A stretch of DNA of 64,000 bases from JAAZBV01 sp964499695 (GCA_964499695.1 CAZCMD010000003.1:12923-76922); one strand, 5' to 3'; counted from the first letter of the stretch, positions 49,014-58,172 are shown. A program made the numbers and translations. The notes: generated by a model from the letters alone, not told the origin.

Positions 49014-50300
49014 ATGCCGGATACTGTTTTCATCTGCATGGCAGCAATTATTTTAGTGATACTGGTTGGCTATTTCACCAGGACTAATATCGGACTATGG
49101 GCTATTACCGCTTCCTATATTCTTGGCGTTTTTGTGCTTGACTTAAATCCCAGGGATATTGTTACACTCTGGCCCATAAAGATTTTCCTGATGCTTTTTT
49201 CAGTGACCTTCTTTTACGGGTATTCGGTCCTGAACGGTTCCCTTGAGAAACTTTCATTGAAGATTGTTTACGCCTCAAGAAAATTCCCATGGCTCATTGC
49301 AGTAACTCTTTTTTTAATAGCGATCTTTGTATCCGCTATCGGGGCTGGAGACGGTGCAACCGTCATGCTGATCCCTATTGCCATATCCATAGCAAAAATA
49401 ACCCGTATGCATTATCTCCTTGCATCGGTTTCTGTTGTATCAGGGATCAGTATAGGAGGATTTTCACCAATAAGCACCATAGGTATATTTATCAGGGAAC
49501 TTGCGGATCAGGTAGGCGGTTATGGTCCTGATGCAGTCAATAATTACGGTAACATTGCTATGTTACAGGCTGCTCTCCTGTTTTCCATTATATTCATTCT
49601 TTCATACCTCTTTTTAAAGGGCTACAGGGTAAAGGCCCATGAACTTGAAAAACCCGAACCCTTCAGCCGGGAGCAAATAAAAACACTTATTGTTATCGGT
49701 ATTTTTATCGTTTCTCTTCTTGCCCCGCCTCTTTTAAAGGTATTATTTCCGCAAACAACCTTTTTCAGTAGATTGAATGACAATATATATCTGACATTTA
49801 TTGCCTTTATGGCTTCGATCCTGTGCAGGCTGTTAAACCTTGGCGATGAAAAAAAGGTGTTTGCACGTGTGCCCTGGCATGCCCTCACAACAATATGCGG
49901 TATGGGGATGCTGATTGCAGTTGCAGGTAAGACCGGCATAATTGAAATCATGTCAGGGTACCTGTCAGACAGCAGTCTATCAGGACAACTGGTACAGGTT
50001 TTACTTTCGGTTTTTGCCGGAATTTTGAGCCTTTTTGTGAGCGGTTTTGTTGTTAACACCACCTTCTTTGCCCTTGTTCCAGGTCTTGCGACCGGATTAT
50101 CATACTCCCCCGGACTGTTTTTTTCAGCAATAGCCGTTAGCGCAATAGCAACTTCCGTATCTCCTTTTTCAGGAAGCGGAGGATTAGTAGTGGCATGCGT
50201 TGATGATGAAAAACAGCGTTCAAGGATTTTTAACAGTTTATTAATATGGCCTTTTATTAATTTGCTCATATATATCGGCATCATCTTAACTGGAATATAA
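49014..50300 (+). CDS. Inner-membrane permease of the SLC13/MatC-like ion transporter type
   Basis: 428 residues, almost wholly hydrophobic, with about eleven helices in two halves. The FVSAIGAGDGATVMLIPIA segment (about 101-119) and the late SAIATSVSPFSGSGGLVVA segment (about 375-393) are paired re-entrant-loop-like motifs found in ion transporter (SLC13, MatC, DcuC) carriers. It probably moves an organic acid with Na+ or H+. In this operon the acid released from phenolic esters (gallate, hydroxycinnamate) is a logical substrate, but this is inference. Confidence 0.75.
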   Translation: MPDTVFICMAAIILVILVGYFTRTNIGLWAITASYILGVFVLDLNPRDIVTLWPIKIFLMLFSVTFFYGYSVLNGSLEKLSLKIVYASRKFPWLIAVTLFLIAIFVSAIGAGDGATVMLIPIAISIAKITRMHYLLASVSVVSGISIGGFSPISTIGIFIRELADQVGGYGPDAVNNYGNIAMLQAALLFSIIFILSYLFLKGYRVKAHELEKPEPFSREQIKTLIVIGIFIVSLLAPPLLKVLFPQTTFFSRLNDNIYLTFIAFMASILCRLLNLGDEKKVFARVPWHALTTICGMGMLIAVAGKTGIIEIMSGYLSDSSLSGQLVQVLLSVFAGILSLFVSGFVVNTTFFALVPGLATGLSYSPGLFFSAIAVSAIATSVSPFSGSGGLVVACVDDEKQRSRIFNSLLIWPFINLLIYIGIILTGI

Positions 50301-50314
50301 AGGAGGGTATAAAC

Positions 50315-51844
50315 ATGTATCTTAAAAAAGTGATTACCGGACTGTCTGTTTTATTCCTATCCACATGTATTATTTTATCAGGCTGCACAAAACCTGAAGA
50401 AATAATCGAAAAAGCGGCTGCGCCTGCACCTTTATCCGATCCATTAAAGATAGATACCGGGTATATCTCAGGGACCCTGATCGGTGATATCGATAACCCG
50501 ATAAGGGCCTACCGCGGGATACCCTATGCAGCGCCTCCGGTAGGAGATTTAAGATGGAAACCGCCGCAACCGGCCACACCATGGAAAGAGATACGTCAGT
50601 GTACGGCATTTACAAAAACACCTCCACAGGCAGGAATGGAAGGGTTAAAGCAGGAGCCACAGGGTGAAGACTGCCTTTACCTTAATGTAATGACCCCTGC
50701 AAAAACAGTTGGAGAATCCCTGCCTGTAATGGTATGGCTGCACGGAGGCGGATACTCTTCAGGATCAGGCAATGATAATCTCTGCAATCTGCATCGCCTG
50801 CCTCAACAGGGCGTGGTTGTCGTTAATGTTACAATGAGGCTTAATACATTCGGCCTTCTTGCCCATCCCCTTTTGACCGCTGAGTCACCTGATCATTCAT
50901 CAGGAAACTATATGTTTCTCGATATGATAGCTGCGTTAAACTGGGTTAAAAGAAACATATCGGTATTCGGAGGAAACCCGGATAATGTTACCATATTCGG
51001 AGAATCAGGAGGCGGATCAAAGGTCTCAACACTGATGGCTTCTCCAATGGCAAAGGGTCTGTTTCACAGGGCCATCTGTGAGAGCGGAACCTCCATCGGT
51101 GGTTTTCTCAATGGCATAAGTCTGAAGCAAATGGAGGAGATGGGGGTCAAATTATTTGCAAAACTTGGTGTCGACAAAGAGGCCGATCCCTTGAAGGCTG
51201 CAAGGGCCCTTCCATTTGAAAAGATCATGGAGGCAAGAGAGGCCATGATGAAGGAAATGCAGGGTAATAAAACAGGTATAAGCACTGATGATGCTACTAT
51301 AGACGGATGGTTTCTACCCAAATCACCACTGGAGCTTTTTGAGTCAGAGAATTATAACGCCGTACCCTTAATCACCGTAGCTAACCTGGGTGAAATAACC
51401 GGGCCGGGAGGTTTACTCTTGCCTCAGCTTATACCCGCCTATGTGAACATGCATGAATCCCAGATCAAGGCCGGTGTGAAGAGTTATGCAGCCATATTTG
51501 ATCAGGTCCCGGGTAAGTGGCGGGCAGCAGGTGCAGTATCCACACATGCAATGGAGGTGTTGTATGTATTCGGGGATTACGACAACCGCAGCGGTTGGTG
51601 GCCTTTAATGTATGGCCTTGCAAAACAATCAGGTGCAAAGGATCAGAATGATCCGGGGCTAGCTGAAGCGGACAGAAGGGTCTCGGAAGCAATGATGAAA
51701 ATGTGGGCGCAGTTTGCCAAAACAGGGGACCCCAACGTGGAGGGAATGGCACAATGGCCGGCCTATAGCAAGGATGGAGATAATTATATGTACATTATTG
51801 ATCCGCTGGAGATAAAGACCGGATTTTCGAAAATAAAACCTTAA
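50315..51844 (+). CDS. Carboxylesterase type B lipoprotein
   Basis: 509 residues. Lipoprotein signal with lipobox LSGC (Cys about 28), then the carboxylesterase family B domain: GYISGTLIGD...YRGIPYAAPPVGDLRW, QGEDCLYLNVMTP, WLHGGGYSSGS, nucleophile Ser231 in FGESGGGS, the acidic residue in ANLGEITGPGG, and the His in VSTHAMEVLYVFG. The triad is complete. It is anchored to a membrane and faces the periplasm or outside, where it would hydrolyse carboxylic esters of plant phenolics or glycosides. AGGAGGG precedes the ATG, and the permease stops 14 bases earlier. Confidence 0.88.
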   Translation: MYLKKVITGLSVLFLSTCIILSGCTKPEEIIEKAAAPAPLSDPLKIDTGYISGTLIGDIDNPIRAYRGIPYAAPPVGDLRWKPPQPATPWKEIRQCTAFTKTPPQAGMEGLKQEPQGEDCLYLNVMTPAKTVGESLPVMVWLHGGGYSSGSGNDNLCNLHRLPQQGVVVVNVTMRLNTFGLLAHPLLTAESPDHSSGNYMFLDMIAALNWVKRNISVFGGNPDNVTIFGESGGGSKVSTLMASPMAKGLFHRAICESGTSIGGFLNGISLKQMEEMGVKLFAKLGVDKEADPLKAARALPFEKIMEAREAMMKEMQGNKTGISTDDATIDGWFLPKSPLELFESENYNAVPLITVANLGEITGPGGLLLPQLIPAYVNMHESQIKAGVKSYAAIFDQVPGKWRAAGAVSTHAMEVLYVFGDYDNRSGWWPLMYGLAKQSGAKDQNDPGLAEADRRVSEAMMKMWAQFAKTGDPNVEGMAQWPAYSKDGDNYMYIIDPLEIKTGFSKIKP

Positions 51845-51892
51845 TTTTAAATATAATGAACAGAACCACCTGTCATCAATGAGGAAAATATT

Positions 51893-52432
51893 ATGAAAAA
51901 TTTGATTACCCTGTTCGTATGTTTTGGTTTGACCTATTTTTTATTCATCAATATGGCATTCGCTGATGTTTATGCAGATGACCGCGCCGCCATTATGGAG
52001 CTGCAAAGCCGCTATGTTTTTGCACTGGATTTTAGAGATGCTGAAACATATGCCTCCACCTTTACCGAGGATGGCATATTAAACTGGGCGCGTGGTGATA
52101 TAAAGGGCAGGAAGGCGATCTATGATTTCATTGCTTCAGGGACATATGACCCCGCCGGTAGTGCTGAAAAAGGTAAATGGCCTGCTGCCTCACGCCATTT
52201 TGTAACAAATCAGATTATTAAGGTGGATGGCAATACAGCCAGGTCATTCAGTTACTGGTTTGAGGCAACAAATAACACAGCAGACCGAAAGACAATGGTA
52301 TTAGGGTTATTCGGACATTATGAAGATGAACTGGTAAAGATTGATGGTCAATGGTATTTTAAAAAACGCGCTATATACAATGAAGGGCTGGAAGGCCGAC
52401 ATAAGGCAGGGGAAGAGAATCCTGCGAGGTGA
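51893..52432 (+). CDS. Exported SnoaL/NTF2-like protein
   Basis: 179 residues: signal peptide (about 1-24, ending AFADV) and a SnoaL-like (NTF2 fold) domain with DDRAAIMELQSRYVFALDFRD, TFTEDGILNW, GRKAIYDFI, ASRHFVTNQIIKVDGN and GQWYFKKRAIY. NTF2-like domains bind or transform hydrophobic ring compounds (isomerases, dehydratases, hydrolases). The His in SRHFVTN and the Asp/Glu in the pocket are typical. In this operon it could act on a released polyphenol in the periplasm; no specific reaction can be named. GAGGA precedes the start. Confidence 0.78.
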   Translation: MKNLITLFVCFGLTYFLFINMAFADVYADDRAAIMELQSRYVFALDFRDAETYASTFTEDGILNWARGDIKGRKAIYDFIASGTYDPAGSAEKGKWPAASRHFVTNQIIKVDGNTARSFSYWFEATNNTADRKTMVLGLFGHYEDELVKIDGQWYFKKRAIYNEGLEGRHKAGEENPAR

Positions 52433-52463
52433 ATGCCAATAAAAGGAGACTAGACAATAAACT

Positions 52464-53636
52464 ATGTCGTTATTTATCAGATTGAACATTCTAATTTTAA
52501 TTTTTATTTTTTCTATTGGATGCGAAACGATTCAACCTGTACCGGATGGAAATTTTAAGAAAGAAGGCGAAAAAGATATGATGCTCGTTAAGGAAATATT
52601 TGGGGAATTTGAAGGCAAAAAAGTTGATTTATATACATTGAAGAACGCTCACGGCATGGAGGTAAAAATAACCAATTATGGCGGTATTATCACCTCCATC
52701 AAGGTCCCGGACAAAGGCAATAAATTTGGTGATGTTGTCCTCGGGTTTAATAATCTTATGACTTATCTGGGCAACAATCCTTTTTTTGGAGCTATCATAG
52801 GCAGGTACGCCAACAGGATAGGCAATGCAAAGTTTTCTATTGATGGTAAGGAATACACACTGGCTAAAAACAACTGGGCGAACAGTTTACACGGTGGGGT
52901 CAAGGGTTTTGACAAGGTCCTGTGGGAAGCAGAACCGGTTACCGGTAAAGAGAGCCAGTCTCTGAAACTGACCTATATGAGTAAGGATGGAGAGGAAGGA
53001 TTTCCCGGAAATCTTAATGTTACCGTAACCTACACCCTTAAAGAGGATAATTCATTTCAGATAGACTACCATGCAACAACAGATAAAACCACTGTTGTAA
53101 ACCTTTCTAACCATACATACTGGAATCTGGCAGGGGAAGGATCTGGAAATATTCTTGATCATCAGTTGATGCTGAACGCCAGCGCCTTTACGCCTGTAGA
53201 CCGCGGGTCAATACCTACCGGGGAAATCCGGTCAGTTGAAGGCACACCCATGGATTTCAGAAGGCCTGAAGCTATAGGCAAAAGAATAGGCGCAGATTAT
53301 GAGCAGCTTAAATTTAGCAATGGTTATGACCATAACTGGGTAATAGACTCCAGCGATAATGCAAAACCAACACTGGCTGCAACGGTTTATGAACCGGTCA
53401 GCGGAAGATACATGGAGGTATATACAACAGAACCCGGGGTTCAGTTTTACAGCGGAAATTTCCTGAATGATAAAATTATAGGAAAAAGCGGTAAAGGTTA
53501 TGGCCCAAGAAGCGCGTTATGTCTTGAAACACAGCATTATCCTGATTCACCGAACAAACCGGACTTTCCACCGGTTGTACTGAAACCAGGAGAGACATAC
53601 AGGACAACAACTATCTATAAGTTTTCAGTCAGGTAA
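52464..53636 (+). CDS. Periplasmic aldose 1-epimerase lipoprotein
   Basis: 390 residues: a lipoprotein signal with lipobox FSIGC (Cys 20), a short linker, then a GalM-type domain with ITNYGGIITSIKVPD, IIGRYANRI, NSLHGGVKGFDK, LSNHTYWNLAGEG (catalytic His), GYDHNWV and LETQHYPDSPNKP (catalytic Glu region). It interconverts alpha and beta anomers of free aldoses. As the last gene of the operon it would act on glucose or another sugar released by the GH3 enzyme. The ribosome site AAAGGAG is 15 bases from the ATG, an unusually long gap. Confidence 0.88.
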   Translation: MSLFIRLNILILIFIFSIGCETIQPVPDGNFKKEGEKDMMLVKEIFGEFEGKKVDLYTLKNAHGMEVKITNYGGIITSIKVPDKGNKFGDVVLGFNNLMTYLGNNPFFGAIIGRYANRIGNAKFSIDGKEYTLAKNNWANSLHGGVKGFDKVLWEAEPVTGKESQSLKLTYMSKDGEEGFPGNLNVTVTYTLKEDNSFQIDYHATTDKTTVVNLSNHTYWNLAGEGSGNILDHQLMLNASAFTPVDRGSIPTGEIRSVEGTPMDFRRPEAIGKRIGADYEQLKFSNGYDHNWVIDSSDNAKPTLAATVYEPVSGRYMEVYTTEPGVQFYSGNFLNDKIIGKSGKGYGPRSALCLETQHYPDSPNKPDFPPVVLKPGETYRTTTIYKFSVR

Positions 53637-53656
53637 GTTTATACCATGTGTCGTTT

Positions 53657-53786
53657 TAATTAGTGTCCATCCAAAAAGTGTCGTCTTTGGATTCAAGCGG
53701 TCAGCAATTAGCGTTCAGCTTTCAGCAAAAGGCTTTCAAACCAGGGAGTTAGCTGATCGCTGACTGCTGAAAGCTACATCCAGAAT
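53657..53786. repeat. MITE-like palindromic repeat, copy 2
   Basis: Starts TAATTAGTGTCCATCCAAAA and contains AAGCGGTCAGC and GCGTTCAGCTTTCAGC, with complementary words (GCTGACTGCTGAAAGCT) on the other arm. It is the same family as 19507-19640 and 56770-56934; the far terminus (ACATCCAGAAT) has decayed. Confidence 0.7.
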
Positions 53787-53801
53787 ATTTCTCGTTTTAC
53801 T

Positions 53802-53826
53802 CGTTCCCACGGTCCCCGTGGGAACG
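53802..53826. repeat. 11-bp perfect hairpin of the CGTTCCCACGG type
   Basis: CGTTCCCACGG (53802-53812) and CCGTGGGAACG (53816-53826) flank a 3-base loop. A degraded relative is seen around 56469-56492. It is a dispersed intergenic palindrome, possibly used as a terminator for the converging minus-strand gene. Confidence 0.6.
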
Positions 53827-53881
53827 TAGCCTTTAGACACTCTGCGTCACAAGATAACCCTTTATGCTGTTTTACTCTATT

Positions 53882-54412
53882 TCATGACTCTTCAGTAACC
53901 AATTTTATAATATGGAAACCGAGTATCCCGCCGAGCATGCAGAGAAGGTAATCGGAAATCACAAACATAAACATGATCACACCTAAATGGAATCCCAACT
54001 GCTCTCTTGCTGTCTGTACAGCGACTATAACTGCGTCACCTAACCCGAACACATCAAAGAAGTTCGTTAACAGGTGTAAACCGCCTCCCACACAGACAAC
54101 AAGCAGGATAAACACTGTTAAAAAAGCAGCGCCAGCCAGGGTGCCATATCTCGAATCGGATGCCCCTGTTTTTTTGGCAATTATACAGCCGGCAAGGACG
54201 GACAAAGGGAAATCAACAAGCCATGCCCCCAAAGCCTCGACTGTGAGAAAAGTCATCCCGCCGAGGATCGGTTGCAGAATGTTGAACTGAACCGCCATCA
54301 CTATTTCCGCCAAAAAGAGCCCGACGATACCTGGGATGAAGGTTCCCATTAGAAATGCTGTTCTATGTTTGCTAAGGATGTCCCAGATATTTACCAGTGC
54401 TTTCTTTGTCAT
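53882..54412 (-). CDS. Uncharacterised four-helix inner-membrane protein
   Basis: 176 residues with about four hydrophobic helices: FLMGTFIPGIVGLFLAEIVMA, the segment around LVDFPLSVLAGCII, FLTVFILLVVCVGGG, and VIMFMFVISDYLLCMLGG. Hydrophilic ends are short and basic. I do not recognise the family. It is a single minus-strand gene between repeats and is not obviously tied to the polyphenol genes. No strong ribosome site is visible upstream of the ATG. Confidence 0.55.
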   Translation of the reverse strand: MTKKALVNIWDILSKHRTAFLMGTFIPGIVGLFLAEIVMAVQFNILQPILGGMTFLTVEALGAWLVDFPLSVLAGCIIAKKTGASDSRYGTLAGAAFLTVFILLVVCVGGGLHLLTNFFDVFGLGDAVIVAVQTAREQLGFHLGVIMFMFVISDYLLCMLGGILGFHIIKLVTEES

Positions 54413-54548
54413 ATGTCAAACCTTTGTGCTTCGATCCTTTTTTTATATATTTGCATCTTATGATCTATTTATTTTTTTATGGTCCCCTTGGCTCCCTAAA
54501 GTTATTCGGTGATTTGCCCCCTTTTTCTAGACCCCTTTTTATAATAAA

Positions 54549-55574
54549 CTACTCGAATAGCGAAAGTCGGGTTAATATCTCAAGTATCTCACGGTTTACA
54601 ATATTCGGATGAGTCCAGTGAACAGCATGTCCTGCTCCGTCTATCACAATATGCTTACTGGTATCGGACCAATTTTTAAGACCAACCTGATTCTTCCATG
54701 CATCATTGTAATTACGTAGATACTGTGATGTCAATATTGTCAATGGGATATTTAAATGTCTGTTTGATGCTACCTTCGAGGCGTTTAATTCTTTATTGAC
54801 CCCTTCATCCACCTGGTTCTTATTGTTGTATAATCTCAGGAACATCATTGCATCCAGGTTCTTCAAGCCGAGAGGCGCTGACGCCCAATTGTTTCTGGCA
54901 GTGCTTAAAGAGGTTGATGAATAGAGCCCGCATCTAAACAGCAGCCGGGTAAGCCCAATCCGATTTGATATGTAGATTGCCAAATTGCTCAATTTAACCC
55001 GAATGTATAAACGAGTTGATGATTTCGCCATATTTACATCCGAATACATATCAGGATTTGACCCATCTATGAGAACCACACCTTTCACTTCGTTTGGGTA
55101 TCTCTGAGCAAACCTGATCACTTCAAGCGAGCCGATGGAATGTCCTACAAGTATATAAGGCGGCTTTTCACCTGACATTTTCAATAACTCATGTATCTCT
55201 TGTGCTATATTGTCAATACCTCTGGGGACATTTGTTACATCGCTCCATCCATACCCGGGACGATCGTAGACAGCTATCCTCGTATATTTCGATATCTCAC
55301 TCCATAATGGATAGAAGTCAGCATACGGGCATGGTATTTTCCACCCAGACGCAAATACCACAGTTGAATCGCCACTTCCTTTTGCAAAAATGTGCATGTT
55401 GTGCCCATTTACTGGGACAATTCGTCCTACCGAAGGATAATTATTTTTATCAAGCCATTCCCCGATATATTCGTATAGAATGCCCATGAATAGAATTGCT
55501 GCTAATATTAATGCAACTAATTTTTTCTTACTCACTGTCCACCTGCCTATTATCTTGTCATCTTGTTTTTTCAT
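54549..55574 (-). CDS. Membrane-anchored alpha/beta hydrolase
   Basis: About 341 residues: a basic start, one anchor helix (KKLVALILAAILFMGILYEY, about 17-36), then an alpha/beta hydrolase fold with VVFASGWKIP, AVYDRPGYGWSD, nucleophile in LVGHSIGSLE, and His in DGAGHAVHWTHP near the end. The triad looks complete. Substrate unknown. The ATG at 55574 overlaps the end of the upstream epimerase gene by 17 bases, so the two are co-transcribed; a TTG 15 bases earlier is less likely. Confidence 0.78.
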   Translation of the reverse strand: MKKQDDKIIGRWTVSKKKLVALILAAILFMGILYEYIGEWLDKNNYPSVGRIVPVNGHNMHIFAKGSGDSTVVFASGWKIPCPYADFYPLWSEISKYTRIAVYDRPGYGWSDVTNVPRGIDNIAQEIHELLKMSGEKPPYILVGHSIGSLEVIRFAQRYPNEVKGVVLIDGSNPDMYSDVNMAKSSTRLYIRVKLSNLAIYISNRIGLTRLLFRCGLYSSTSLSTARNNWASAPLGLKNLDAMMFLRLYNNKNQVDEGVNKELNASKVASNRHLNIPLTILTSQYLRNYNDAWKNQVGLKNWSDTSKHIVIDGAGHAVHWTHPNIVNREILEILTRLSLFE

Positions 55575-56400
55575 ATAGGATATTTTCAAAATTTTCTTTT
55601 GGTTGATACTTTAATACATTAACTGCTTTTTCAATTACATAAATACGATCAATTGAATCTGGGAGTTTCCAGCCTGCATTCAAAAATTGACCTCTTGCAT
55701 TTGGAAACTTCATATCAATAATAGACCATGGGTCATCCAATAGAATTTTACATTCTTCCTTAACAAAAGGTGAGGAGGCGGAAATATTAAACACATGAAA
55801 ACCTTTTAAGTCACTTCGCACTGCCTGATAATGGGCTTCTGCAACATCCTCTCTGCTTACTCCGCGATACAATCTATAGAAAACCATTAAATAGTCAGGT
55901 TCAGGAAAACAGCGCGACATTCTTAAAACGATTGTGTTCATGCCTGCCTTTGAAGCATTATAACAGAGGTTCTCTGCCTCTAACTTTGTTACATCATATA
56001 TATCTTCCGGATTCGGGTCCAAACTTTCTGTCACCCAAACAGCCTCGTCTTTTGAGCGGGTTGTACATCCATAGACCGAAGTTGTACTTGTATAAACAAA
56101 GCGTTTTACTTTGATTGCCAATGCTTTATTTATTAATATCTCAGTGCCAGATACATTTACATTCCTGAATATGTTTTCATCGATAACACCGACATGAGGC
56201 GCGTGATATGCTGCACAGTGAACAACAGCATTAATATCATTCATTACCACATCAAGAAATCGACGGTCCGTAATATCGCCTACATGAGTTGTAAACTCAC
56301 CTGGGAGGATATCAACACCGATGACCTCCGCATCTGATATAAGCCTTTTAGCAATTGCTGAACCGATTCTTCCGGATGTTCCAGTAACCAGTACTTTCAT
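55558..56400 (-). CDS. NAD-dependent epimerase/dehydratase (extended SDR)
   Basis: 280 residues with a Rossmann loop TGTSGRIG (5-12), acidic VIGVDILPG after strand 2, VHCAAYHAPHVG, and the catalytic pair in IYDVTKLEAE (Tyr-x3-Lys), with RFVYTSTTSVYG carrying the Ser/Thr. It acts on a nucleotide sugar or a related hydroxy compound in the cytoplasm. The ATG at 56400 follows a GGAG site; the longer frame to 56457 has no such site. Overlap with the downstream hydrolase gene indicates a two-gene operon. No pathway is evident. Confidence 0.8.
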   Translation of the reverse strand: MKVLVTGTSGRIGSAIAKRLISDAEVIGVDILPGEFTTHVGDITDRRFLDVVMNDINAVVHCAAYHAPHVGVIDENIFRNVNVSGTEILINKALAIKVKRFVYTSTTSVYGCTTRSKDEAVWVTESLDPNPEDIYDVTKLEAENLCYNASKAGMNTIVLRMSRCFPEPDYLMVFYRLYRGVSREDVAEAHYQAVRSDLKGFHVFNISASSPFVKEECKILLDDPWSIIDMKFPNARGQFLNAGWKLPDSIDRIYVIEKAVNVLKYQPKENFENILYEKTR

Positions 56401-57171
56401 TTTTTCTCCGTGTTTGTTATCCCTTGTTGAACCGATGCCAGGTTTTAGTTCTGTCAAGTTCTTTCACTCGTTTCCACGATTCCCGTGGGGACCGCTTCTT
56501 TTAAGCTCCGCGTCTTTTTGCTAAAAATGATGGGCACTCTTAAGAATTAGATATCATTTTTTTTAAACCACCCAAATATAAAAAAGGCAGGTAAAGATAA
56601 TCACCTTCAACCGCCTTGATTTATATAATAGCCTTATATAGGGGTAACCTTTAAAACTAAAAACCTAATAACCGTTCCACATCAAGGTTGCGCCCCATAT
56701 CAAATATCTTCTTAATATCACGATATTTTATTTTTTAAGCTCCCCTTTTTGCTACATATTTACATTTGATAATTAGTGTCAATACAGAAAGAGGCAAATT
56801 CTGGATGGAGCTTTCAGCAGTCAGCTATCAGCTGTCAGCCAAATCTTTATTTTTAATACCTTTCGCTGAAAGCTGAACGCTTATGGCTGACCGCTTGAAT
56901 CCAAAAACAACAGTTTTTGGATGGACACTAATTAACCGTACCACCTTTCTTTTTTCTTTTTCACATTTTTTTAATTCTTTTTTGACATTTTTTTCACATA
57001 TGACCTGTCATAGTCAATTCCAGTTTTATGACCAGTGAAATTCTGTAAGCAGATGATGAGCCGGCTTTGTTTGCTGTCAGATATTTTGAGTCAGTAATAT
57101 GGCATGGAGGGAAACAATATCCAAGCGTTTACCTCCTCTGAAAATTAACAGAAAACCAGGAGGATTAAAAA
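56401..57171. other. Long intergenic region with MITE-like repeat
   Basis: A gap of about 770 bases. It contains a degraded CGTTTCCACG/CCCGTGGGG palindrome (56469-56492), the complete MITE-like repeat at 56770-56934 and an AT-rich stretch before the MipA-like gene. No credible gene was found on either strand. Confidence 0.5.
56770..56934. repeat. MITE-like palindromic repeat, copy 3 (complete, inverted)
   Basis: 165 bases with perfect 11-base terminal inverted repeats TAATTAGTGTC (56770-56780) and GACACTAATTA (56924-56934). The inside is mostly self-complementary (GCTTTCAGCAGTCAGC... against ...GCTGAAAGCTGAACGC). It is oriented opposite to copy 2. No open reading frame inside, so it would be a non-autonomous element. 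Confidence 0.75.
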
Positions 57172-58152
57172 TTGTTTAATACAATAATTAAAAAACATAA
57201 ATGGGTAACTGTAATATCAATATTTCTATTTGTTTCTTTAGGAATAGTTGCTTCATCAGGCGCCAAAGAAATTTCAGAAGCTGTAAAGGTTAAAATAGAA
57301 AAACAATATCCGGGTGCTGAGATCGTGGAAATCAGGGAAGACACCTGGAATGGCAAACCGGTAACTGAAGTGGAAGCAAGGACAGCAGAAGGCAGAGTAT
57401 ATGAGTTCATTATCTCACAAGATGAAAAAATCCTGCATGTTGAGGAAGAAAAAGGGCTGCCTTTAATAGGAGGAGAGTTGTCCCTGGGCGTTGCAGCGTT
57501 TTTCGAGAGAGATGTCTATAGAGGAGTGGATGATGAAGTGCAGCCTGTGCCATTTCTGAGATACGAGAACGGGCCATTTGAAATTATGGCAAAGGATGAA
57601 TTGACCCTGTCATATAAAATATTTCAAGGGGAATCATACTCTGTTGCTGCTTTGGGAGCATATAATTTTGAGGAGGGCTATGATCCCGACGACAGCAGTT
57701 ATCTGAAAGGTATGGATAAATTAAGTTCAACATACAGTGTCGGGCTGGAAGGCGAAATGAAGGTGAGAGAGTTTATAACAGGCATTGAAGTGCTCCACGA
57801 TATAAGTAGCGAGAAAAGCGGTCAGGAAGCTGAATTTTCCGTGGAGTATCCATGGCACTTTGCAGGATTTAAACTGAATGCAGGATTAAATGTGTCCTGG
57901 CTTAGCAGAAAAAGGGTTAACTATTTATATGGTGTCTCAGCCCGGGAAGCTACTTTAGAACGCCCATTTTATAACCCCAAATCAAGTTTTGAAGTAGGCG
58001 CCGAACTCATGCTTGAAAGGCCGTTCCTTAAAAATTATACATTTGTAACCCTGATAGAAGCAAACAAGCTTGGCAGTGAAATAAGCGACAGCCCTATTGT
58101 AGATGATGATGTTGAGATAAGTGCTGCCGTGGGAATAATGTATAGCTTTTAA
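57172..58152 (+). CDS. Outer-membrane MipA/OmpV-like protein with N-terminal PepSY-like domain
   Basis: 326 residues. It starts with TTG, supported by a perfect AGGAGG at 57158-57163 and the lack of a nearby ATG. A signal peptide (about 1-30, ending ASSGA) is followed by a PepSY-like segment (about 31-85; KIEKQYPGAEIVEIREDTW...). The rest is a beta-barrel domain of MipA/OmpV style (GGELSLGVAAFFERDVYRG ... VGIMYSF), ending in Phe. The fusion of the two is unusual. It opens the RND efflux operon, 20 bases before the outer-membrane factor gene, so a role in envelope stress or pump assembly is possible. Confidence 0.65.
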   Translation: MFNTIIKKHKWVTVISIFLFVSLGIVASSGAKEISEAVKVKIEKQYPGAEIVEIREDTWNGKPVTEVEARTAEGRVYEFIISQDEKILHVEEEKGLPLIGGELSLGVAAFFERDVYRGVDDEVQPVPFLRYENGPFEIMAKDELTLSYKIFQGESYSVAALGAYNFEEGYDPDDSSYLKGMDKLSSTYSVGLEGEMKVREFITGIEVLHDISSEKSGQEAEFSVEYPWHFAGFKLNAGLNVSWLSRKRVNYLYGVSAREATLERPFYNPKSSFEVGAELMLERPFLKNYTFVTLIEANKLGSEISDSPIVDDDVEISAAVGIMYSF

Positions 58153-58172
58153 CAGGAGTAAGCGATCATATC

